NCBI GenBank assembly: GCA_947034895.1
Contig: OX344763.1
Span: 32,983,025 to 33,047,024 of the forward strand
Origin: Rhytidiadelphus loreus
Taxonomy: Eukaryota; Streptophyta; Bryopsida; Hypnales; Hylocomiaceae
Direction: 5' to 3'
DNA: 64,000 bases
How positions within the stretch are numbered: the stretch's first letter is position 1; every line of letters begins with the position of its first letter. Both the position numbers and the translations under genes were made by a program. Below are positions 1 through 11,110 of this stretch, one piece after another. The notes below the pieces were generated by a model, which had not been told where the DNA came from, did no database searches, and saw only the letters and a list, made by a program, of their open reading frames with translations.

Positions 1-2040
1 TCAACAATTTGAATTAAAATATTTATTTGTTTATTTTCTCATAGATTATAGTTTTGTCTACATGAAAAGCTTTGATTCATTCCATTTGGATTTGTTATGA
101 GAAAGTTATGGACAATCTTGTTTTTCGGACAATTAGAGCATCTTCTTGGAAAACAACTTGTAAGATTCATTTTTTAATGCAATTTTTACAATTAAGAAAG
201 AAAATGTTCCACATGATTTAGTTTTCTTTCTAGAAAACTCTCACCATTGAGATTAGTGCATTTTAATTCCATCTTAGAGAAATTAAAAATTTAGATTTTC
301 CTTCTATCTTGTCCTTACTTCTACTTAACGATTTTTTAAAGAATTATTTGTTTATTTACTTTTAGTTTTTAATTTTTTCTAGGCCCTCAACCCAATTCTC
401 CACCATAAAGATTTAAAGCTCAAAACTTTGTAGTACAAAAAATTTAAGTTAAGAAGGTTCAAAGTCAAATAATCTAGTTCTGCAATGTACTGAAAAATTT
501 CATTAGAAGAGATTTCAGGCTGCGGGAGGGTTGTGAGTTCCTAGCCTGATCCCAATGCGGGAACTGCGCTCCCACAGCGCAGTGAGGTGGAATGGAGACT
601 GTCACGTCATTTTTTGAAAAAGAAAATTTTGATTGAATTTTTTTTCAATTTTCATTTTCATTTTGAGAAGTAAATTTTTTTAAAAGGTGACACGGCAGTG
701 TTGGCGTTCGTAGGGGCTGCAGGGAACCAACGCCGGGAGGTGCTTGAAACGGCCCTCGAAGAGCCTGAAATCTCCTCTAATGGTTTTTTTCACTTTAAAC
801 ACAGATCTCTTGCAATCTGTGCCAGCAAAAATTTTGAAAAATTTCCCATATATTTTTATACTAGTTTGGTGTAAGATCCTATGGTTAGATATGCAAAAAA
901 AGAAATTCAATATTTCTTCTCTTTGCTATAGAAATGGCAGTTTTGAGTGTTCTTTTGTCAAAAAAAAGGCCTTGGTCCTCCATGGATTTAGGAGTTTTGT
1001 ATCAAGTAACTAAATATGATTTTCGCCTTTTTGAAAGCATACCAAGGTGACTATCTTTTCTTTTTGTATGTATGCAATTTGATTGACCCTACATAAAACC
1101 ATAAGTAACAAGGTTCTTCCTACAACAATGCTCATGAATTATTAACCTATTGGAGTAGAGTTTTTTTACATAAAATCCTAGTCACCAAATCCATATGGTG
1201 TCTAAGCCATGAGTGGTTAGTAATTGATGCCCATAAATTTCCAAATGCTTTGTCCATCCACTCACTATTTCTTTGCATCTTGAAAGCAAAACATTTTAAA
1301 ATTAGGCTTCTTGTTTGTTTTGTTTGTTATGTAAGATCTTTGAAACTATATATCCAAGCACAAGTGCTATACATTGTTCCGTGGCATTTGGACATATGAT
1401 ATGAAAGTTATGGATTTTAGAGTTATGGGCCGACAACATAGAGCATTTTATGATGAATGATTCACCCATCTAGAATTATTGACAAGCATTCAAATAAGTG
1501 ACAAAATAGATTAAATCAGATTAAAGAAAAGTCTCCAAATTATCTACTACTCAAAGTTGCTAAAAAAACAATATGAAGCCCAATTCAAGCTTCTTGGTCC
1601 CTAGAGGTAAAAATAGACAAGATTGCATAAAAGATATGTAAGAGAGTATGCTCTAAAAGCACCCAATTCCTTCAAATTGCCCCTATTTTTATTACAAAAA
1701 TGAAAACAAGGTGATTCTTAAATGGACCACTTTAGCAATTGAATGAATTGAGGAAAGATTATTTTTCAATGGCAAGAACCAATCATTGTCTTTGATTTCC
1801 ACACATCTTTTTAGAAGTTGCAAGTGGTCGGATTTGGTAGACCTATGGTCACAAATAGGTGCCTATGCCCCCAATCTTTGAAAATTTATAAGTAATTCAA
1901 AAATTCTTGGAAAAATACAAAACCACTTCTATTAGGTTCCACATCTATTTTTCTTTCTCTGAAAAATGATTTAAAAATATTTTTGTACACCAAAACCTAT
2001 GAAAAAGGTGGACCAGCCCATTTAGAGCCTACTACCTTAA
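1..2040. repeat. Block Z, copy 1: AT-rich non-coding spacer of the tandem unit
   Basis: No convincing gene is visible here; the ORFs are short and overlap on both strands. The block recurs almost base for base at 15546-17610 and, with indels, at 31433-33240, always just downstream (in plus-strand terms) of the ITPK 3' end. The first bases of the window match 15546 and 31433, giving unit offsets of 15545 and 15887 bp. The upstream edge of the block is probably cut by the window. It carries a small inverted-repeat element at 492-791, described separately. Confidence 0.85.
492..791. mobile_element. 300-bp MITE-like element with terminal inverted repeats
   Basis: The left end (GAAAAATTTCATTAGAAGAG) and the reverse complement of the right end (GAAAAAAACCATTAGAGGAG) are alike, and the similarity continues into a shared ATTTCAGGCT. 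The element is flanked by ACT on both sides (489-491 and 792-794), a possible 3-bp target-site duplication. The core is clearly GC-richer than the spacer around it and codes for nothing. The same element lies at 16035-16350. The matching site in unit 3 (about 31920-31965) lacks it but is not a clean empty site. The superfamily cannot be assigned. Confidence 0.6.
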
Positions 2041-2223
2041 GGCAGAATGTATCACAACTTCCAGTTGGTCTGGTCTTGGATGACATCTAGAAGATATGTA
2101 CAAGAAATTATATTTCCCATAGATTCATCAGGAAACGATACTACTCCTAAGCAAGAAAAGGTTTTTACTACGTTGTCAGGATTTCAGCGAACATCAGAAG
2201 GCTCCACTCTTGGCTGCAGACTT

Positions 2224-4655
2224 CTATTGAACGCCAAATCCGATCAAGACTTCTTCAAGATCAGGCATTTTCCCTAACCCTGCAGAATGTAATAAATATT
2301 CGTATCAATATGTTAGCTTGGAATAGCAGTTTGCTTCAAGTTCTGAGCAGACTTGACACATCAAATCTACAGCAACAGCAACAAAAACAAGGTCTTCAGA
2401 TATTAGAAAGAGACTTGAGATTGAGAAAGACAGAAAGCTACATATCAAAAAATCACTAACTTAGTGCTTACATCGTCTCGAATAACAACCATTAGGAATT
2501 AAATAATACCTCGGAAGTAATTGATATCAATGACATAAAATCAGTTTCCAGTTCCACCTTCTCGAATGATGTCCACATGAAATAGTTGAAGACCCACCAC
2601 GAGTTTAAAATTAGAGGTGTCAAATTGTACCATTGCCCAACGTGGCATCTCCATTAATTGAATAGTGGTAGGCTGAAGAACATCGATATGAAATATGCCA
2701 GAGACGTCAAGTACGAAGTGCCTTCACATTCAGCTTGAAGGTCACGACCAATTTGGAGACAGCTTGGTTTTAAGAACGGAAAAAAATGCTTTGCATACAG
2801 GTTTCGTAAGTGACATGAATTCTTGAAAAGGACAGCAATTATAGATGTATAGAGAATTTACCAGTCTCTGGCAAAGCTCTTTGGAAAGGCTTTCTAGCAG
2901 CCGGCGGGGTGGCAAGGCTGTGCAAACAATGCACTGAACATCAAAATTTGGACGCCAATAGCGAATTCATGGATCTTCATTAAGTTAACCAAGAAGTTCT
3001 TGAAGGCAGCCCCTTCCGAAAAAGTAGCTGCATTAAACCCTGCCAGTTGCAGCCCCATTTATATGCACTTTCTAACATAAATCTGCGTTGATTGATGTTA
3101 CAGACTTTGGCAAATTCTATTGCAGCCACGAGTTTGGGAGGGTAGGTTTTTGAATCTAATGTAAAGATACTGAGTATTCAAAGAGAGATTTAGGAGTGAA
3201 AAACAAATATACCAGCGGCTTGAGGATCCAAAATCAATATTCCTAAATGGCTCCACATCCGGCATGGAAAACCTCTGACTACGTAGGTTTTGGACAAGAC
3301 CCCCCCTGCAATAACACAATTTGTCAGGAGTGCAAAAACTGAAATTCAAGATGCTCCGAAATACTGGTAAGAACATCTGAGATTGTACAGTATGAAATTG
3401 CCATCAAGGTAGCCGAAATTCTAGGGTGACCCACACAATTAAACGCATCCACTTCACACGAAAATGTCACAGGGTCCAAAAGATTGTCTACAAAGTTCTT
3501 AAATCATGTGCATAATCCCTGGCTCCTTGATGAAAACTTCGTTATAGAAATGGCCATACGTCACACCCGAGTCCACCGAATGGTCTTTATCGAGAACACA
3601 AAACTTCTTGAAACATTTGATTATTCTACTTTCTCAGGCATGGGATCAAAAGTGCGGAAAATATTTTTGGAACTCAAGTAGCCTCTCGTTATGTGGCCCA
3701 TGATTTGACATTTTACAAAGTCCGATCAACAGAATGAGAATGAAGCCACAATGAAGGGAAGAGCTGGATTACCATGGTTAACAAACTCTTGCAACATGAG
3801 ACTGAGGTTCAAACAGGACTTGTCGTACGCCCAAGACATTTCATGTGTCTTCGCAGATCCATCTGACACCAATGGCTTCGCTACTGCACACAAAGTGTTA
3901 CAAATCATGCAAACTCGCTGATAGTCCCAGAGAAAAAAACATTCCTAGAAAGCCTCTAGGGCTGCGATAAATTCCCAGAAAGCCTCTAGGGTAACGTCTT
4001 TTAAGGTAGATTCTAAGAGAAATATTGTCAAATTGTAACTTGACTAGATTTTCTAGGACAGATATGAAGGGGGAATTTTCTACTAGTGAAAGTGAATCCC
4101 AACAATGGTTGAAGTCACTCGAGTTTGAACTTTAGGGCTTAGTCTTCGAATGGAACGACACTGACGTAATGGAAGCTTGAGGCCAGCGGCAGAGACAGAG
4201 GCAGGAATAGAAGTTGCACCGACAGTAACCACCCGCTGTCTGGGAACTCCAACAAATCCTCAGAATCAGCCACCATACAGAGTCAAAAATCATACAGATG
4301 GTTGTAGCATGTCGATGAAAGATGATATACAAGGCATCTCTGATGAGATTGCACACAACCTACCCGAGGATCAAAAGAGGTCTGGGAGGATTTGTTGGTT
4401 CATTTGTTCCCTGCAAACAGGTGGTGAAAACAGATGGAAATAAATGGTCTGCCCACAGTCTAGTTATTGAATTGATTCCTCTTCACAACCATAACTTGAC
4501 GCCATCCCGTAAGGAAAAGGGTCAACCCAAGCTCACCTCCCGAACTGCTTTTGATTAGTTGAGCCACATCTTGGAGCACAGACTAGCAATTCCGCAATTG
4601 CAAATCGCTTCAGGAGGGTCTAGCACCACCACATCCGGATACTTTCTCTAAAAAA
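2224..4655 (-). pseudogene. Decayed ITPK (inositol-tetrakisphosphate 1-kinase), copy 1
   Basis: Minus-strand exons match the plant ITPK family (ATP-grasp kinases that phosphorylate inositol tris/tetrakisphosphates). In gene order: YPDVVVLDPPEAI near 4640; GVPRQRVVTVG plus SIPASVSAAGLKLP near 4240-4165; [20 protein letters not shown] and [10 protein letters not shown] (about 3780-3888); GGVLSKTYVV then RFSMPDVEPF (about 3224-3305); LPPRRLLESLSKELCQRL (2862-2917); GLQLFHVDIIREGG then DINYFRG (2510-2594); and LGKMPDLEEV to a TAG stop (2224-2279). Several junctions have good splice sites, so this is a genomic duplicate, not a retrocopy. Lesions: a one-base deletion in the PPEAI exon, a frameshift between YVV and RFSMPD, loss of the DPP before LMLQEF, and an in-frame TGA at 2541-2543 just before the metal-binding DINYFPG motif. 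The N-terminal exon was not identified. Confidence 0.8.
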
Positions 4656-6222
4656 ATACCGGTTAACTTCATTGTGTGGAGAAAAAGCAAGATTCAGGCA
4701 ACATTTAGACTAAACCTCATAACCTTGCGATAGTGCAAGCAACGCTTACGTAACCACGAACGTACGCTAACATTTTCGTCTATTTAATGAAGGGAATCAT
4801 GTACCCATCAAGACAGCCATACCTCAGCTTGTCAGTGGCCGCCGGCCACATATGGACGAGCAAAACCTTTTGCCCGAATGGCCAATTAATTTACAATTCA
4901 AAAGATATCGACACACCACTCTCTCACCTTCATCGAGAACGAGGGTTTGACTGTAAAGAACAAGGGTTTGACTGTGGTTTTCACTGTACAGAACTAGGGT
5001 TTCACTGTACAGAACAGTGACGTCCAGCTTCGGTCCACATTTAGCTTCGAAGAAGAGCTTGACATGCTTGGTATGCGTAACAAGTACGGCTTGATTCTTT
5101 GTTCTATGTGCGAACTCTCACACACGATCGATAGTGCCACCGTGAACAGTTCGTCCACCAGTTTCCGTGTGGCAGTTTGACGCACTTTGAACACTGTTCT
5201 TCTTCTTCATTTTGCACCACGTGTATGCCACCACTCTGCGCGAGTCTGTAACTCCGGGAGAGACCGGAACGTTGAACTTGTGAATACGGGAGCCCATTTA
5301 CCACACTAAGTGCTTTGTACCCACTGCATCAGGTTCACAGACACTCATGTACAGGCTCAAACTTTACTTTTGCTGTGGTGTTGAAGGTGGTAGCGATCTC
5401 TGGAGCTCCTTTGTACCAAAGATTTAAGCCTGTATTGGATTGCCATAGCTCTGATATTCCCCCGTGCTAATTGGATTTCCCCTAGTGTTATCACTTTCTG
5501 TAAAGGTTTGAAGTACCAGCGTTTAGCTGCTTAATCACCAAAAGCACCGTATTGTGTCTCCTGTTTTCTTGAGCAGTATTGTGTAGGTCACATGGGGACT
5601 TTCTTTTTTCTGATTTTGTTAATATTTTCATCAACTCATGCAGTGCTGTTCACTGACTGAGGTGATAAATTTTTTGCCCCTATGAATTCTGTTTTCACAA
5701 TAAGATAAATGGAATTGTCCATGAATCCTTGGTCATTTCCGGTTGGAAGTGACTCTGGAGAGCATTCGTTTAGGAGCAAAGAGTTGAATTTGATGCCGCG
5801 CTTCTGTTGGTCGGATTCTGAATAATTCCTGCTTTGCATGGTTCCTTGTCCATGGACCGCTTCTCATCCACGAGCAGAACTGTTTGCCGTTGTGGTCGTG
5901 TTACGTTAATTGTGCTTTTTGTGACGTGTCCACGATGATGCTGAATGTCTTCGTTTGGAGTTTTAGCTGAAGGTAGTTAGAACTAAAATTCGTATAGAGT
6001 ACGATAGTGTGAAGCATTGTGATGTCCTAATTTAAGTGAGCACTCGTTTGTGCAGGTTGCAGAAGGAAGAGCGAGAGCTTGTTCATGAGCATGGGTTGGG
6101 CATCACAACTTGGAGTCTAACTGTGAGGAGTTAGGGTTGCCAAATTCTCAACCAAGTGTCCAGCTACGTTCAACTTCTGCAAGTGGTGGCCAGCTTCTAT
6201 CGAGAGTGTTTGCTTTTGATTG
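4656..6222. other. Divergent intergenic region between ITPK and HNL copy A
   Basis: No gene is established here. About 5020-5430 is GC-richer than its surroundings and contains AAACCCTAG-like motifs near 4990-5010 on the minus strand, as often seen in plant promoters and leaders; it probably holds the ITPK promoter and first exon (minus) and the far upstream region of HNL (plus). Near 6055-6110 is a counterpart of the predicted HNL leader exon of copy D (57049-57132), but the splice donor following it has been lost. Short ORFs at 4787-5020 and 5104-5304 are not recognised. Confidence 0.4.
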
Positions 6223-6531
6223 ATGTCTGATGCTCACTCGAGCAAGGACTTTTTGGAGAGGGCAAAGATTGCTTCGGAGGTGAAGCTAGCACGGACTTGG
6301 CTCCCAATTGAAGGTATTATCACTTTCTGATATGATTGATTTGAATGTGTTATATTAGGACCCCTAATTTTGAAATATCAGTAAGAAGCCCTCAATGAAT
6401 AGTACCCAAACCGAGTTGTAGATGGAAACCATTATGCCATGGGGGACTTGTATGTTGTTCTTGGTAGGGGCAAAGATGGTTCAATTATCTTTGAAGGCAG
6501 TCTGTTCTTCAAGCGACCTTTTCAGAGCTGA
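6223..6531 (+). CDS. Two-exon 66-codon ORF of unknown function, copy 1
   Basis: Exon 1 (6223-6313) opens with ATG and reads MSDAHSSKDFLERAKIASEV and on to WLPIE, then a GTATT donor. A 108-bp intron ends TTGTAG at 6421. Exon 2 (6422-6531) continues in phase as DGNHYAMGDLYVVLGRG, then KDGSIIFEGSLFFKRPFQS and TGA. The splice phases match (1 base plus 2 bases) and the ORF is kept in unit 3 (37700-38008) with one clear residue difference, E to K in IIFEGS. I do not recognise the family. It could be a small gene, the 5' end of a larger decayed gene, or alternative upstream exons of the HNL transcript. The copy D unit lacks it, so it is not needed for an intact HNL. A possible relic of a further exon lies at about 6774-6890 and holds a stop. 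Confidence 0.4.
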
Positions 6532-7342
6532 TTGTCCTTTCAGGGAAGCCAAGTTAAATTGTTTGAAACGATTTCCAGTAAATTTTCGTAGGATGAAAAA
6601 TAGAGTTGGCATCTAACCCAAGTCGTTTGATGTTTTTTGGACCTTTTAGGAATTAAACTTTTCGGAATGTACACTATTGATACATTGAAGAAAGCGAAAT
6701 GTACCTTTGTGTTATGTTAGTGGTTGTTTTTTGAGCACCCTACCTTAGGCCTTATTCAGGTTTCTCAGAACCAGAGACGCGAGCAGTTTTGGACTTCCCA
6801 ATACCTGCTGACTCAGAAGACTTCTTCCCTTCACTGTAGGGCAAATTTTTCGTCACTATCGATTCTGAGTAATTCAGGAGATCATTCTTTGCAAGTCAAA
6901 CCCAACATCGTGGCATCAGCACATGTGTCCTAAGACAGCCTGCTCGAGGTTTGAAATTGAACACATAACAGTTAATCAATTAAGGCACTGGCATTAGCCA
7001 AAAGTGCTGGAAAATTTGTACTCTCCAACTGCACAATATACAACTGGGTAACAAATTGATTCATATAAACATTAGCAACTATGCATCTCATGAAAGAGAA
7101 TCACTCTCACAAAAATTCTAGTTTTTATTGGATGTCAAGCTAAATTTTAGAAGTGTGCAATTTAGGAAGGCTTTATGATGTTTAGGTTAGAGTGGGCAAG
7201 TTTTCAACCAAGTGTCCAGCTATGTTCAACTTCACCAAGTGGTGGCTTGTTAGTCTTCTACCTAGAGTGTTTGATATCTGATGCTCACTAGAACAAGGAC
7301 ATTTTGCTCACTTTATGCTTCTATGTAAATCATTGTTTGTAG
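6532..7342. other. Upstream region of HNL copy A
   Basis: No complete gene. A possible exon relic follows a CAG acceptor near 6772 and reads AVLDFPIPADSEDFFPSL before a stop. About 7190-7320 is a diverged second copy of about 6130-6260 (shared AACCAAGTGTCCAGCTA and GATGCTCACT), so the region just before HNL has an internal duplication. The unit 3 counterpart (about 38009-38818) is nearly identical. Confidence 0.4.
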
Positions 7343-7405
7343 GGTACACAAGCCACTTATGCGAAGGGGAGATTGGTATGTGCAATTATTGTTTTAAGAT
7401 ATACG

Positions 7406-10400
7406 ATGGTTGAAATAGTGAATGAACTTTCTCATGGAGAAAAGGTATGCTTGGTTCCAATCACAAATTTTGTACATGTCAATAGATTTGATAGCATTGA
7501 CACCATGTCTAATTTTGCCATGCTATAGTCTATGATATGAAATCCCTTGTTTTTCTAAGGTTTGATCCATTGTTTGTGTCATGGGATGTAGTTGTGTGAT
7601 TCTATCTTTAGGTTCTACCAACCTCAAGGACCAGTTGAATTGGAGGTGGTGTTTGTACATGGATTGGAGCACCACAATTGTGGTGATGCATATTGGAAGA
7701 CTTGGTTGGCTCGAGATGGTACACCAGACAACATTTGGCCCATGACATGGCTTCCAGATGAATTCACCTCCGCAAAAGTCTTTGCATTGAAATATGATGC
7801 TAGTATAAAGCGGACTACCATTACTGGAAGGATGGACTTGTTTCTTATTGGAGAGAAGCTTGTACAAGAAATGGTGCAATTTGGTAAAATTGGACAAAAT
7901 GGAGTGCCAGTGGTATTTGTGTGTCATGGGTTTGGTGGCTTGGTGGCTAAGCAAATTGTTACAAGTGCAAAGGATTGTTTCTCACAAGACCCCAAGGCTC
8001 AAAAGTTGTTGAAGAACATTGGGGCCATTTTGTTTTATTCCACACCTCATCATGGATCTCATTTGGCCAAATCTTCATCATATTTTGAGATTTTTTGGGG
8101 TGGTGGGAAGGGTCCCTTATTGGAAAATTCAGAAGTGTTGAGTACAGAAATTAGTCGCCTCAACCATGCATTTGAGCAAGTTGCTAAGGAGCACTCTTGG
8201 ATTTCTTTGTCAGCGGCTGAGATGCATGCAACAAAACCAGTAAGTCACTACTTGATCATACTATCTTTGAATTCATTGAGGTTACATATAGTTGTGATTT
8301 AGGTGTCAATGGTTGTAATTTGGTATCTATGCTTCATAGACTAATATGAGAAATTTGTGTCATTTTGGCTAGTATGGTGCAATGGTGGTGGAAGAAGGAT
8401 CTTCAAGATTTGAAGGTGGAAATTACCTTGCTTTAAACAAGGATCATTTTGATGTTGTGAGACCGGAAACCAAGAAGGATTCTAGCTACTTATTATTGAC
8501 TAATTGCCTAAAGGAGGTATTGGAAAGGTATGTTGTGAAGCCTATTGAAGAAATTGAAAGCCTTATACCTGATGGCTTTGTAAGATTGGAGGTGCAAGAG
8601 GAGGCCATGAAGAGGAAACTCCAAAAAGTATCTATTCTAGGATTGGTTGGAATGGGAGGTATTGGAAAGACAACTTTGGCAAGAGCAGGATACCAATCAA
8701 TATGCAAAGATTTTGAAAAGAGTTGCTATCTAGATGACGTGAAATCAAAGACAAGCTTGGATGAAGTGTTGATTACACTATTGCTAAAATTTGGAATCAA
8801 GGATAGAAAGACAGGTTGTAGTGCTGAGCGAAGTGCCTTGCAAGATTGCAAGAAGAATTTGTTGGATGATTTGAAGACGTATGTGAAAGAACATAAAGTT
8901 TTGGTGGTCGTGGATGATGTGGGGACGAAAGAGAACTTTGCCTCTTTGTTGAAGGACATGGATTTCTTGAATGGAAACAAGGAGTCCAAAATAATTGTGA
9001 CATGTAGAAATTGGCAAGTGTTGAAGGGGATTGTACAAGAGAGTGGTAGATATATGGTGGAGCCTATGAATTCTAGTGAAGATATTGAACTATTTTCTTA
9101 TCATGCATTTAAGGGAGCTCAAACTTTGGAGCAAAGGCATCAAACACTACTTGGTTTTCTATCCAAGGATTCTTCAATGGATTTGATTGATGATTTTCAA
9201 AGCATGTGCTATGAAGTTGTGAAGGCTTGTGGTGGTTTGCCTCTAAGCCTTGAAGTGATGGGTTGTTGCTTGGGAGGTTATCTAATGGATGGCGATCTAT
9301 CTAGCATGCAATGCTTAAATTGTTGGAGGGAGGCATTGGAGAGATTGAAGCATGCTGAGCCTTTGGAAGGGGGAGTTGACAACGATAGGCTTTGGAAGTT
9401 GTTGGAAATAAGCTATGATTGCTTATGTGAGAGTGAACAAAACATGTTTTTGAATATTGCATGTTTCTTTTGTGGTTCAATGCGATATGGTGAAGAAACT
9501 TTATTACGGATATGGGGAGGTGAACGTTCAAAGTTGACATCAATGAAGAATTTGAAGGAGAGATGTTTGGTGAAGATCAATGAAGATGATGAAAGTGTGA
9601 CCATGCATGACCAATTACGTGATATGGTTCGAAGTGTTGTAAGACGTCAATCCAAAGGAGTTTTGAATACAATGACAAGAATATGGGACTTGAAGGATGT
9701 GAGAAATCTTTTGCAAAGCACTAAGGTATTTCTATAGCGGATGATTTATTGATTGATGTTATTCAATGATTTTGAACTTTCAACATGACTTGTACGTTTT
9801 TATTCTACTTATGTTGTTTCTTCTTTTTATTTGTGGTAGATCACATCTCCATGGATACAAGGTTTATCATTGGAAGAATGGGGTAAAAGTCCAATGGCCA
9901 TTATGGGAGGTGGATTAGTTGGGACTTCCACACGACAAAATATTAGCAAGCGAAAAGAATTTACATTGGATTGTCGTGAGATGAGGTTGTTCAACCTTTA
10001 TAAAGTGGATAAGGCAGTTATTAAGGGAATCAATATTAAGGTTTTTTCAAGTATTCAATGGCTTTGTTTGAAGGGAACCAACATCTCTAAATTGCCGAAT
10101 TTTGTGACAGATTGTAATGAGCTATGTGTTCTAGACATGAGAGATTGCAAGTATTTGAAGAACCTTGATGAATCCCCTCAAAACTTGGTCAATTTATTGA
10201 AGCTCAATCTTTCTAAGTGCATGCGCCTTGGGAATCAACCTAATTCTATCGACAACTTGGTCAACTTAATTGAACTTGATATTTCTGGTTGTGAGGGGCT
10301 CACAAGTCTACCGGATTCCATTGGCAACTTGATGAAGTTACAGAAGTTTGATATTCATGGTTGTTGGGGGCTCACAAGTCTACCCGATTCCATTGGCAAC

Positions 10401-10802
10401 TTGGTGAAGTTAGAGAAGTTTGATATTCATGGTTGTTGGAGGCTCACAAGTCTACCCGATTCCATTGGCAACTTCGTCAACTTAATTGAACTTGATATTT
10501 CTCATTGTGAGGGGCTCACAAGTCTACCCGATTCCATTGGCAACTTGGTGAAGTTAGAGGTCTTTATTATTTCTGATTGTGAAGGACTCACAAGTCTACC
10601 CGATTCCATTGGCAACTTGGTGAAGTTGGAGGAGTTTGATATTCATGGTTGTTGGAGGTTCAGAAGTCTACCCGATTCCATTGGCAACTTGGTCAACTTA
10701 TCCAAACTTCATATTTATAATTGTCCACAGCTCACAAGTCTACCCGATTGGCAACTTGGTGGGGACCCACAAGTCTACCCGATTCCATTGGCAACTTGGT
10801 GA
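7406..10802 (+). CDS. HNL copy A: hydrolase-NB-ARC-LRR receptor with shortened LRR
   Basis: Predicted intracellular immune receptor. Coding exons: 7406-7444 (MVEIVNELSHGEK), 7592-8239, 8373-9725 and 9840-10802, all phase 0 with GT-AG introns of 147, 133 and 114 bp; about 1000 codons. The second exon is an alpha/beta-hydrolase of the SERAC1/DUF676 kind (VFVHG near its start, YSTPHHGS later), but the nucleophile elbow is CHGFGGLV with no serine. The third exon carries NB-ARC: P-loop GMGGIGKTT, kinase-2 VLVVVDDVG, IIVTCRN, GLPLSLEVMG, FLNIACFF and MHD as TMHDQLRDM. The fourth begins with a diverged leucine-rich spacer, then about seven 24-residue LRRs. A frameshift at about 10745-10785, inside a collapsed repeat, gives a short aberrant tail and a stop at 10800-10802. 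More LRRs continue in another frame to 11047. ATG 7406 is the first in-frame ATG; the frame is open upstream to a possible acceptor at 7341-7342. It may be functional with a short LRR, or an early pseudogene. Confidence 0.75.
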
Positions 10803-11110
10803 AGTTAGAGAACTTTGATATTTCTAGTTGTCGGGGGCTCACAAGTCTACCCGATTCCATTGGCAACTTGGTCAACTTAATTGAACTTGATATTTCTGAT
10901 TGTGAGGGGCTCACAAGTCTATCCGATTCCATTGGCAACTTGGCGAAGCTAAAGAAGTTTGATATTCATAGTTGTAAGGGGTTCACAAGCCTATCTGAAT
11001 CTATTGGCAACTTGGTCAACTTATCCAAACTTGATGTTTTTGGTTGAGAAGGGCTCATAAGTCTTTCCAATTCCATTGGCAACTTCTTCAAGTTATCCAA
11101 GCTTTAGATT
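10240..11110 (+). repeat. 72-bp coding minisatellite (LRR array) of HNL copy A
   Basis: About twelve 72-bp repeats, each encoding one 24-residue LRR with core LTSLPDSIGN followed by a variable LDIS-x-C segment. The frame is open to about 10745. A repeat collapsed by a small deletion plus partial duplication (about 10745-10785) shifts the frame; the last four or so repeats read cleanly in the new frame to a TGA at 11045-11047. One further decayed repeat leads to TTTAG near 11106, the position of the ancestral stop judged by copy D (63047). Confidence 0.85.

Noticed and set aside
3400..3680. Protein-like ORFs between the ITPK exons (VDNLLDPVTFSCEVDAFNCV on the minus strand, with a plus-strand partner at 3484-3681)
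   Set aside because: They lie in the intron between the NHG and GGVL codons, which are continuous in the ITPK family, so they are most likely intronic.
7523..7954. 143-codon minus-strand ORF opposite the hydrolase exon, present in three copies
   Set aside because: It is conserved because the sense-strand exon is conserved. It crosses the splice acceptor at 7591 and resembles no protein.
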